The position numbers were made by a program, and so were the translations under genes. The notes below the pieces were generated by a model, which ran no database searches, had not been told where the DNA came from, and saw only the letters and a program-made list of their open reading frames with translations. Positions 1-5,651 of a DNA stretch of 7,698 nt are shown here, piece by piece. Where the stretch lies: NCBI GenBank assembly GCA_016293225.1, contig JAEDEQ010000076.1, forward strand, positions 1-7,698, read 5' to 3'. This DNA comes from Clostridiaceae bacterium. Lineage in GTDB: Bacteria; Bacillota; Clostridia; Oscillospirales; Acutalibacteraceae. How positions within the stretch are numbered: position 1 is the first letter of the stretch; each line of letters begins with the position of its first letter.

Positions 1-636
1 CCGGCAATGACGGCAAGAATCATTCTCATGGTCTCGTTCCCGACTGCCATGGCAAAATGGGTCGCTCCCTTTGCGGTCAAGTGGTCGGTTGCCGACGCGG
101 TGACAACCGCAACTCCGATGGCCTCCCTTGCCGCGGCAAAGGGCGGAGACCTTTCGCTTGCCGAGGGACTTCCGACGCTCACTCAGATGCTTATCGGAAA
201 CCACGGCGGCTCAATGGGCGAGGTCTGCTCGCTCGCTCTGCTTGCCGGCGCGCTGTATCTGCTGCTCAGGAGGGTTATCTCCCCGGCAATTCCGTTCTCA
301 TTCATCGGAACCGTTGCGGTCTGTATGCTTATTGCAGGCAAGGGCAATCTTCAGTTTGTCTTATATGAGCTGCTCGGCGGCGGACTTCTGCTTGGAGCCT
401 TCTTCATGGCAACGGATTACACAACCTCGCCGATAAACCTCAAGGGACGAATCGTTTTCGGAATCGGCTGCGGTCTTATCACCTCGGTTATCCGTCTTTT
501 CGGTTCGCTGCCGGAGGGCGTTTCGTTCTCAATAATACTTATGAATATCCTTGTTCCCCATATTGAACGCCTTACAACGGAGAAGCCGTTCGGCTTTGTT
601 AAGGAAAAAAAGGAAAAGGAGGCGGCAAAGGCATGA
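1..636 (+). CDS. rnfD: RnfD, Rnf complex membrane flavoprotein subunit (5' partial)
   Basis: Membrane subunit of the Rnf ferredoxin:NAD+ oxidoreductase; it carries a covalently bound FMN in the electron path and belongs to the RnfD/NqrB family. The frame is open from base 1, so the start and N-terminal membrane part lie upstream of the window; about 211 residues remain, against roughly 300 or more for the family. Visible from the Met codon at position 7: a DAVTTATPMA segment in which the Thr encoded at 112-114 is the expected FMN-phosphothreonine site, several hydrophobic helices (near residues 75-90, 95-110, 120-136, 148-164, 172-185), and the conserved FFMATDYTTSP loop. The C-terminus is a short Lys/Glu-rich cytoplasmic tail. 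The stop overlaps the rnfG start as ATGA (633-636), indicating translational coupling. Identification is firm from motif plus gene order; only the start is unknown. Confidence 0.95.
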   Translation, partial: PAMTARIILMVSFPTAMAKWVAPFAVKWSVADAVTTATPMASLAAAKGGDLSLAEGLPTLTQMLIGNHGGSMGEVCSLALLAGALYLLLRRVISPAIPFSFIGTVAVCMLIAGKGNLQFVLYELLGGGLLLGAFFMATDYTTSPINLKGRIVFGIGCGLITSVIRLFGSLPEGVSFSIILMNILVPHIERLTTEKPFGFVKEKKEKEAAKA

Positions 637-1202
637 AAAAGATAACGCCTAAAGCAATCCTTGTTCCGGCTGCTGCGCTGCTTGTCATCTGTCTTGTTGC
701 AACGGCTCTGCTTGCGCTGACAAACAGCGTTACAAAGCAGAAAACTGCCGATAACGCCGTCCGGAAGGAGAACCTTTCCCGTTCGCTGGTGCTTCCCGAG
801 GCAAAGGAGTTTTCCGAGTCCGAGGCGCTCGAGGGCGGCATAACCTACTGCACCGGCAAGGACGGCGCAGACAACGTGGGCTATGTTTTCACAAGCGGCG
901 CAAAGGGCTACGGCGGAACGGTTTCGGTCATGGTCGGCATGGATACCGAGGGAGTCATTACCGGAATTGAAATCCTTTCCCACGATGAAACCCCCGGACT
1001 CGGCGCAAACAGCACCAAGCCGGACTTCAAAAACCGCTTCGTTGGAAAAAGCGGCTCGCTCACCGTCAGCAAAACCTCAAACGACGGTCAGGACATTCAG
1101 GCGATAACAGCGGCAACGATAACCTCAAAGGCGGTTGTGTCCGCCGTCAACGCCGCTTTGGCCGCTTTTGAAACTGTTAAGGGAGGTGCAGACAATGGCT
1201 GA
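633..1202 (+). CDS. rnfG: RnfG, Rnf complex FMN-binding subunit
   Basis: Subunit G of the Rnf complex (RnfG/NqrC family, FMN-binding domain), anchored by one N-terminal helix with its flavin domain on the outer face of the membrane. The 189-residue protein has a positively charged start, a hydrophobic segment at about residues 8-30, and then a soluble domain. Conserved pieces are GYVFTSGAKGYGGTV (about 83-97), the SHDETPGLG stretch (about 116-124), and ITAATITSKAV near the C-terminus. In that last motif Thr162 is the expected covalent FMN attachment site set by an ApbE-type flavin transferase. The usual form of the motif is SGAT or TGAT, so TAAT is a Gly-to-Ala variant. The start is supported by AAGGAGG at 616-622, 10 nt upstream, and by the ATGA overlap with rnfD. 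The end overlaps the start of rnfE by 8 bp. Confidence 0.95.
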   Translation: MKKITPKAILVPAAALLVICLVATALLALTNSVTKQKTADNAVRKENLSRSLVLPEAKEFSESEALEGGITYCTGKDGADNVGYVFTSGAKGYGGTVSVMVGMDTEGVITGIEILSHDETPGLGANSTKPDFKNRFVGKSGSLTVSKTSNDGQDIQAITAATITSKAVVSAVNAALAAFETVKGGADNG

Positions 1203-1917
1203 AAAAAAATCTCTCGGTAAGGAATTTACCAAAGGTATCCTTGCCGAAAACCCGACTCTCAGGCTCGTTCTCGGAACCTGCCCCACTCTTGCAACAACAA
1301 CCTCGGTAACATCAGCGCTCGGAATGGGCGTTGCCGCTTCGGTTGTTCTTGTCTGCTCAAACATCGTAATTTCCGCGCTGAGAAAGGTTATACCCGACAA
1401 GGTGCGTATTCCGGCATATGTTGTTGTTATCGCCTCGTTTGTTACCATTGTGCAGATGCTTGTTAAAGCCTTTGCACCCGAACTTGACGAACAGCTCGGC
1501 GTTTATCTTCCGCTTATCGTTGTTAACTGCATCATTCTCGGCAGGGCGGAAGCCTTTGCAAGCAAGAATCCCGTTCTTGCCTCCGCCGTTGACGGGCTCG
1601 GAATGGGCGTCGGCTTCACCGCTGCGCTTTTCCTCATGGGCGCAGTGCGTGAAATCCTCGGCGCAGGTTCCTTTGCCGGAATCAGCATTCCGTTCCTTTC
1701 AAGCAATCCGATGCTCATCTTCATTCTTCCTCCGGGCGGCTTCTTTGTTTTCGGCGTTCTCATGGCAACGGTCAACAGAATTGCCGAAAGCCGCGGAAAG
1801 CCCAGAGCGGAGCTGCGCGGCTGCGAGGCCTGCCCGATGGCTGCAAGCTGCAAGCTCAATAAAAGGGAAGCGGAATGTGAAAATATTTCCGAAGAAAGCA
1901 AGGAGGCGGTTAGCTGA
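1195..1917 (+). CDS. rnfE: RnfE, Rnf complex integral membrane subunit with Cys-rich C-terminal tail
   Basis: Integral membrane subunit of the RnfE/NqrD family, paired with RnfA in the membrane core. I chose the ATG at 1195 (240 residues, MAEKKSLGKEF) over the longer frame from 1135 because GGGAGG at 1181-1186 sits 8 nt upstream and the extra 20 residues do not look like RnfE. Family motifs are LGTCPTLA (Cys29) and VVNCIILGRAEAFAS (Cys112). In the related Na+-NQR and Rnf structures such cysteines of the two homologous subunits hold an iron-sulfur centre within the membrane. About six hydrophobic helices are present. After the last helix comes a cytosolic tail with Cys210, Cys213, Cys219 and Cys228, a cluster that RnfE does not need for its known role. 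The stop TGA shares one base with the rnfA start (TGATG). Confidence 0.95.
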   Translation: MAEKKSLGKEFTKGILAENPTLRLVLGTCPTLATTTSVTSALGMGVAASVVLVCSNIVISALRKVIPDKVRIPAYVVVIASFVTIVQMLVKAFAPELDEQLGVYLPLIVVNCIILGRAEAFASKNPVLASAVDGLGMGVGFTAALFLMGAVREILGAGSFAGISIPFLSSNPMLIFILPPGGFFVFGVLMATVNRIAESRGKPRAELRGCEACPMAASCKLNKREAECENISEESKEAVS

Positions 1918-2513
1918 TGGAAATGACAAAAGGACTTCTTGCAATACTCATGACGGCGATTCTTACCCAGAACTTTGTTCTTGCAAAGTTCCTCGGAATC
2001 TGCCCGTTCCTCGGCGTTTCAAAAAAGCTCAACACCGCAGTGGGAATGAGCGCGGCCGTAATTTTTGTTATGGCGCTTGCAACCGCCGTGTGCTATCCGA
2101 TAAACACTCTGCTTGAAAGCAAGGACCTTTCCTATCTTCAGACGATTGTATTCATTCTTGTTATTGCGGCGCTCGTTCAGCTTGTTGAGATAGTTCTTAA
2201 AAAATATATTCCCTCGCTTTATAACGCGCTGGGAATCTATCTTCCCCTTATCACAACAAACTGCGCCGTGCTCGGCGTTGTTATCCTCAACATTGACAAC
2301 GGCTACAACTTTGCGCAGTCAATGTTCAACTCTGTCGGCGCCGGACTCGGCTTCATGCTTGCAATGGTAATGTTTGCCGGAGTGCGCGAAAGAATGGAAA
2401 GCTGCGATATTCCGAAATTCATGCGCGGACTTCCGATTACCCTTGTTGCCGCCTCGCTGGTTTCGGTTTCGTTCCTCGGCTTCACCGGCATCGTGGACAA
2501 CATTTTCGGTTAA
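1917..2513 (+). CDS. rnfA: RnfA, Rnf complex integral membrane subunit
   Basis: Integral membrane subunit of the RnfA/NqrE family and partner of RnfE in the ion-translocating core. The 198 residues form about six hydrophobic helices. Motifs are LTQNFVLAKFLGICPFLGVS (Cys29), LGIYLPLITTNCAVLG (Cys116) and MFAGVRERM. The two cysteines occur in the same sequence context as Cys29 and Cys112 of RnfE, reflecting the known duplicated, inverted-topology origin of the pair, and are the expected ligands of the intramembrane iron-sulfur centre. The start at 1917 is supported by AAGGAGG at 1900-1906 and the TGATG junction with rnfE. A second in-frame ATG two codons later (1923) is possible but has a less favourable distance to the ribosome binding site. 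The stop TAA at 2511-2513 is fused to the rnfB ribosome binding site. Confidence 0.95.
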   Translation: MEMTKGLLAILMTAILTQNFVLAKFLGICPFLGVSKKLNTAVGMSAAVIFVMALATAVCYPINTLLESKDLSYLQTIVFILVIAALVQLVEIVLKKYIPSLYNALGIYLPLITTNCAVLGVVILNIDNGYNFAQSMFNSVGAGLGFMLAMVMFAGVRERMESCDIPKFMRGLPITLVAASLVSVSFLGFTGIVDNIFG

Positions 2514-2529
2514 GGAGGGTGACGAAAAA

Positions 2530-3339
2530 ATGGATATACTTATTCCCGTTGTAATCGTTGCCGCAATCGGTCTTACTGCCGGCGTCGGTCTTGCCGTTGC
2601 CTCGGCGGTGTTCGCCGTTCCCGTTGACGAAAAGGCGGAGCAGGTACGCGCCTGTCTGCCCGGCGCAAACTGCGGCGCCTGCGGCTATACCGGCTGCGAC
2701 GGTTATGCCGCCGCCCTTTCCAAGGGCGAAACAAAGGAATGCAACCTCTGCATACCCGGCGGAAACGACGTTGCTTCTCAGATTGGTAAAATCATGGGTC
2801 TTGACGCCGGAAAAATTACTCCGATGGTCGCGGCTGTCATGTGCCGGGGCAACAGGGAGAACACGCCCGAAAAGCTTGAATACAGCGGCGTTCATTCCTG
2901 CAAAATGGCAACGCAGCTTTTCGGCGGACCCAAGACCTGCGTCCACGGCTGCATCGGCTTCGGCGATTGCGTTGAGGTCTGCCCCTATGAGGCCATCTTC
3001 ATCTGCGACGGCGTTGCAAGAATCAACCCGAGCAGGTGCCGCGCCTGCAAAAAGTGCATCAAAACCTGCCCGAGGCAGCTTATAGATTTGTTTCCGCTTG
3101 ACACAATCAAGGCCGCCGTGCTTTGCAAAAACCACGACAAGGGCGCCCAGACGCGCAAGCAGTGCAAGGCCGGCTGCATCGGCTGCATGAAGTGCGTCAA
3201 GGCTTGTGAGACGGGAGCAGTTACGGTTGAAAACTTCTGCGCAAAGGTTGATTATGACAAGTGCGTCGGCTGCGGAAAATGCCACGCCGCCTGTCCGGTC
3301 GGCTGCATCGACCTTTATATGCTCAAGAGAACGTTCTGA
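2530..3339 (+). CDS. rnfB: RnfB, polyferredoxin electron-input subunit of Rnf complex
   Basis: RnfB takes electrons from reduced ferredoxin and passes them through iron-sulfur clusters to the rest of the complex on the cytoplasmic side. The start at 2530 (269 residues) follows AAGGAGGG at 2512-2519 and begins directly with the expected N-terminal membrane helix (residues about 3-30). Next is the RnfB-type cluster domain with Cys48, Cys51, Cys56 and Cys71 (motif CGACGYTGC, then ECNLC). Ferredoxin-like repeats follow: Cys137/141/147/151, Cys170/173/176/180, Cys212/216/219/222/226 and Cys245/248/251/255. This gives room for about five [4Fe-4S] clusters, typical of the long clostridial RnfB rather than the shorter proteobacterial form. 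It is the last gene of the operon; the next gene is convergent. Confidence 0.96.
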   Translation: MDILIPVVIVAAIGLTAGVGLAVASAVFAVPVDEKAEQVRACLPGANCGACGYTGCDGYAAALSKGETKECNLCIPGGNDVASQIGKIMGLDAGKITPMVAAVMCRGNRENTPEKLEYSGVHSCKMATQLFGGPKTCVHGCIGFGDCVEVCPYEAIFICDGVARINPSRCRACKKCIKTCPRQLIDLFPLDTIKAAVLCKNHDKGAQTRKQCKAGCIGCMKCVKACETGAVTVENFCAKVDYDKCVGCGKCHAACPVGCIDLYMLKRTF

Positions 3340-3391
3340 AAAAACAAAAAAAATATCCGCCGCCGTTTGCTTTCAGGGGCAGACGGCGGCG
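3340..3391 (-). terminator. Intrinsic terminator of the minus-strand operon, at the convergent junction with rnfB
   Basis: Left arm 3358-3370 and right arm 3379-3391 form a 13-bp GC-rich stem with one G-T wobble and an 8-nt loop. On the minus strand the stem is followed by a long T-rich run (complement of 3340-3356), which is the classic intrinsic terminator layout, and it begins 17 nt after the stop of the foldase-like lipoprotein gene. For plus-strand transcripts from rnfB the same stem is preceded by the A-run and followed by no T-tract, so termination in that direction would be weaker. The A-run could pair with short downstream T stretches, but that is speculative. Confidence 0.85.
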
Positions 3392-3407
3392 TATTATCCG
3401 AAAACGC

Positions 3408-4409
3408 TTATCTGTTTTCCGCAACTGTTTTATAGATTCTGTCAACAGCTTTTTTGTTTTCCTTTGCAGAATACTTTGCGGCAAGGGCGTTTATCTTTTT
3501 TTCAACCCACGGCATTTTGACGTATTCAAGCACTTCGCTTTCGTACTGCTTGAAGGCGTCCTCATCGTTTGTGGCTATTGTGCAGCGCTCAACAAGATAG
3601 ATTGAATTTCCGCTTTCAATGACTCCTGCACTGCCGTGACTTATGGCGCTGACCTTTTCAAAAAAGTCGTCGTCATACATCTCGTCGCCCTTTTTCATCA
3701 GGTTGACCTCAAGGGCCTGAGTGGCAACAAGGTTCACACTGCGGCAGTATTCCGCGTTCAGCGAGTCGATATCGCTGCCGTTTCTCAGCCTTTTTGCCAT
3801 TGACTCAAACTGTTCCTCAAGCGCACTCTTTTCTTTTTCGGAAAGGGGAATGGTTTCGCCCTTTGTGTTCAGCTTGCAAAGCGGCGCTTCAATCGCCTTG
3901 AAGCCGACATAAAGCTCAACAAAGCTCTGCTTGAGCTCGTCCTGAGTAACCTCGTTTTTTCCGCCTTTGCCGAAAAAGCGGGCAACAATCTGCTTTTTGC
4001 CTGCCGTGCAAAGCTCGGCGGAAAGGACGTCCGCCTTGCTCACTCCGATACGCTTGTAATGCGCATTGAAAAGGCTCCAGAGGCCGTCTGTTCTGCTGTT
4101 TGCGTCGCTTTTGAGATACTGCTCGGTCTTTATCTTGTTCTCTTTCATGAAATTCTGCACCGCAGCATATTTTTTGCAAAGCCCGTAAGTTGCAGAAAGC
4201 ACGTTTTCCCTGCTGTTTTCCTTAACGCCGTAGGCTTTCGGGTCTGCGGTAACGCAGTCAAGGTAATAGGCAAAAAGTCCCCTTGAAATTCCGGTGCTTT
4301 CAATCACAAGCGGATAGCTGTTTCTGCCGCCGCAGGCGCAAAGGGAAAAGGAAAGCAACAGACACAAAAGCAAAAGGCAAAGCGCTTTTTTAACCGCCTT
4401 CTTTTTCAT
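3408..4409 (-). CDS. Lipoprotein resembling SurA/PrsA-type foldases
   Basis: A 333-residue secreted lipoprotein. The N-terminus has Lys-rich residues 1-8, a Leu-rich hydrophobic core (9-23) and a lipobox L23-C-A-C26, so Cys26 is the likely lipidated residue. The mature part resembles SurA N-terminal/PrsA foldases: an early segment like the 'trait is read from the start' helix (ESTGISRGLFAYYLD, about 37-51), a long helical middle, and a later region (about 160-300) shaped like a parvulin domain. There, a DIDSLNAEYCRS piece and an SAGVIESGNSIYLVERC piece match the usual order of PPIase landmarks. Key parvulin residues are not clearly recognisable, so the isomerase fold may be degenerate and the protein mainly a chaperone. 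It overlaps the SecB-like gene by ATGA, with a GAGGAAGAGG purine run upstream of the start. Similarity is judged by eye; the family call is moderately sure. Confidence 0.65.
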   Translation of the reverse strand: MKKKAVKKALCLLLLCLLLSFSLCACGGRNSYPLVIESTGISRGLFAYYLDCVTADPKAYGVKENSRENVLSATYGLCKKYAAVQNFMKENKIKTEQYLKSDANSRTDGLWSLFNAHYKRIGVSKADVLSAELCTAGKKQIVARFFGKGGKNEVTQDELKQSFVELYVGFKAIEAPLCKLNTKGETIPLSEKEKSALEEQFESMAKRLRNGSDIDSLNAEYCRSVNLVATQALEVNLMKKGDEMYDDDFFEKVSAISHGSAGVIESGNSIYLVERCTIATNDEDAFKQYESEVLEYVKMPWVEKKINALAAKYSAKENKKAVDRIYKTVAENR

Positions 4410-4813
4410 GAGTCCTCTTCCTCGGCGCCCTTCATGTCAAAGCGGTATATTTCCTGCTCCTCAATGTCGATATTCTGAACAATGATGGGCTTTATTCCTG
4501 CGTTTGCGGTAACTGTTGTTACAAGAGCCTTTGCAAGCGGAAACAGCTCCTTAAAGGTGTCAACATGAACAAACTCCTTTTCAACGCCGCGCCTGATGTC
4601 AAAAATACCCTTGACCTCAACGGTGATGCTCAGAACGTCCGGGTGGTTCTTGTCAAGCACCTCAATGCAGAGCGTTGCCTCGCAGACTGTCCCGTCGGTA
4701 TACTTGACGTTGTGAGAGACCTTGTTGTTCAGCTTGAGCTGAACGGTGGACTGAACGGCGTTGTTGAAATTTATGCGGCTGACTTTGTATGCTTTCAGTT
4801 GAACGTTGGTCAT
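4406..4813 (-). CDS. SecB-like chaperone-fold protein
   Basis: A 135-residue acidic cytoplasmic protein without signal peptide or membrane segment. Its layout parallels SecB, the export chaperone that keeps preproteins unfolded: an opening strand VQLKAYKVSRINFNNA like the SecB YTKDISFEAP region, a central strand pair ending in TVEVKGIFDIRRG (compare the SecB GGIFSI segment), FKELFPLAKALVTTVTANAG (compare the ILFPYAREC helix), then PIIVQNIDIEEQEIY (compare the LAPVNFDALF segment), and an acidic tail (GAEEEDS), as in SecB. Similarity is at motif level, so it may be a divergent SecB/YhzC-like family member rather than an orthologue. AGGAGA lies 8 nt before the ATG. The gene follows the YdcF gene by 17 bp, and its last codons double as the ribosome binding region of the downstream lipoprotein. 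A role in handing exported proteins to that lipoprotein is inference. Confidence 0.65.
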   Translation of the reverse strand: MTNVQLKAYKVSRINFNNAVQSTVQLKLNNKVSHNVKYTDGTVCEATLCIEVLDKNHPDVLSITVEVKGIFDIRRGVEKEFVHVDTFKELFPLAKALVTTVTANAGIKPIIVQNIDIEEQEIYRFDMKGAEEEDS

Positions 4814-4830
4814 TTTGAATTCTCCTATAA

Positions 4831-5454
4831 TTAAATTATTTTCATGCCTGACGGAATGTTGGCATGCTTTCCGAGATATTCACGGTAAAGTAGCGGAAAA
4901 ACAAGCCCCTCATAGACATAGTACAGGGCTCTGCCTTTTTTCGGCGAGGGCGCCGGAATGCTTGAAGCCTTGACGCCCACAAGCGAGGCTATCACCGACG
5001 CGCGCATGAGATGAAATTCGCTTGAGATAAAAGCGATTTTCGGTTCTTTTTCGGTTTGGAGCGAGTCTGTTATCTTTTTTGCGTTAACAAAGTTTTCAAA
5101 CGTTGTCTGCGACTTATCCTCAAGGAAAATTCTTTCGCTTTCGATACCGTTTTGAAGGAGAATTTCCTTAATTGCCTGCGCTTCGCTTTTGGTCTGATCC
5201 TCGTGAACAATTCCGCCGCAGCAGATTGCACGGACGTTTTTATGCTCGTTCAAAAACTTTGCCGCGGCCTTTGCGCGCAGGCGCAGCATTTCATCCGGGG
5301 TATCGCCTTTTACGCGGCAGCCTAAGATAAGAAGAAAATCCGGTTCGCCGGAAAGGTTTCCGTTTTTTGCGGCTGCTTCGCACGCGGCAAAGCCGGCACA
5401 AAGACCCGTAAATGCCGCAGCCGAGGCGGCAAGAAAGGCAGTTTTGAGTTTCAA
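4831..5454 (-). CDS. YdcF/DUF218 (SanA/ElyC-like) envelope protein, TTG start
   Basis: A 207-residue protein of the DUF218/YdcF superfamily, whose members (SanA, ElyC, YdcF) are membrane-associated and linked to envelope integrity; the molecular reaction is mostly unknown. A hydrophobic N-terminal segment (about residues 5-28) is a signal anchor or signal peptide. The domain starts with FLLILGCRVKG (about 40-50) and MLRLRAKAA, then AICCGG (76-81) with SEA (90-92), EDKSQTTFENFVNAKKI (about 112-128) and ISSEFHLMRA (143-152). Together these match the family's GG...EA, S-x-T-x-EN and S-x-x-H-x-x-RA signatures. The start is TTG at 5454, chosen because AAGGAG lies 9 nt upstream and the protein begins MKLK before the hydrophobic stretch; no ATG fits. 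First gene of the minus operon. Confidence 0.85.
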   Translation of the reverse strand: MKLKTAFLAASAAAFTGLCAGFAACEAAAKNGNLSGEPDFLLILGCRVKGDTPDEMLRLRAKAAAKFLNEHKNVRAICCGGIVHEDQTKSEAQAIKEILLQNGIESERIFLEDKSQTTFENFVNAKKITDSLQTEKEPKIAFISSEFHLMRASVIASLVGVKASSIPAPSPKKGRALYYVYEGLVFPLLYREYLGKHANIPSGMKII

Positions 5455-5463
5455 TCAAATCAA

Positions 5464-5469
5464 CTCCTT
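5464..5469 (-). promoter_or_regulatory. Ribosome binding site that fixes the TTG start of the YdcF-family gene
   Basis: On the minus strand this reads AAGGAG, 9 nt before the TTG at 5454. It is the only good Shine-Dalgarno sequence near the start of the frame and supports TTG over any downstream ATG, which would cut into the conserved domain. Confidence 0.7.
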
Positions 5470-5486
5470 GTGTTTTTCTTTTACCC

Positions 5487-5515
5487 ATTCTATCACAAAT
5501 TTACGAATAATGGAA
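5487..5515 (-). promoter_or_regulatory. Candidate sigma-A promoter for the minus operon
   Basis: Minus strand: TTCCAT (5515-5510), a 17-nt spacer, then TAGAAT (5492-5487), preceded by TG at the extended -10 position (TGATAGAAT). The -35 is weak, but the extended -10 compensates. A start around 5480 would leave a leader of about 25 nt containing the AAGGAG site. The call is based on consensus matching by eye only. Confidence 0.4.
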
Positions 5516-5651
5516 CGCTTTGGCGCACTTTTTAGTAATTGTTTTAAGTCATGTTTTAATAAGCAAAGATAAGATAGGTCATTATCATAAAAACCGTGTG
5601 AAAAGCTTAGAATATAGTAATACATAGAACTATAAAAAAGGAGAGAATATT

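Larger units (their letters stand above)
5455..5651. promoter_or_regulatory. Divergent intergenic spacer between the minus operon and glmS; glmS leader
   Basis: This AT-rich 197-bp spacer must hold both divergent promoters. For glmS the best -10 candidate is an extended one, TGTTTTAAT at 5552-5560, with only a poor TTTAGT/TTAGTA match in the -35 position. Nearer the gene, TATAGT (5613-5618) and ACTATA (5629-5634) form a 6-bp inverted repeat around a 10-nt loop just before the ribosome binding site AAGGAG (5638-5643, 8 nt from the ATG); it could be a small operator or leader hairpin. I see no match to the conserved core of the glmS ribozyme, and no T-box or obvious terminator/antiterminator arrangement. 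No small gene is evident. Confidence 0.5.

Noticed and set aside
1135..1194. Upstream in-frame ATG extending RnfE by 20 residues
   Set aside because: It lies deep in rnfG without a good ribosome binding site, while the ATG at 1195 has GGGAGG 8 nt upstream and matches the expected RnfE N-terminus.
2374..2529. Upstream in-frame ATG extending RnfB by 52 residues
   Set aside because: The extension is out-of-frame rnfA sequence; the start at 2530 follows AAGGAGGG and begins with the expected membrane helix.
2482..3285. 267-residue minus-strand open frame opposite rnfB
   Set aside because: It is low-complexity Ala-rich antisense of a well-conserved polyferredoxin gene and has no family signature.
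4406..4813. SecB-like gene as part of a toxin-antitoxin-chaperone system
   Set aside because: No small toxin or antitoxin gene is adjacent on either side; the neighbours are a YdcF-family protein and a lipoprotein.
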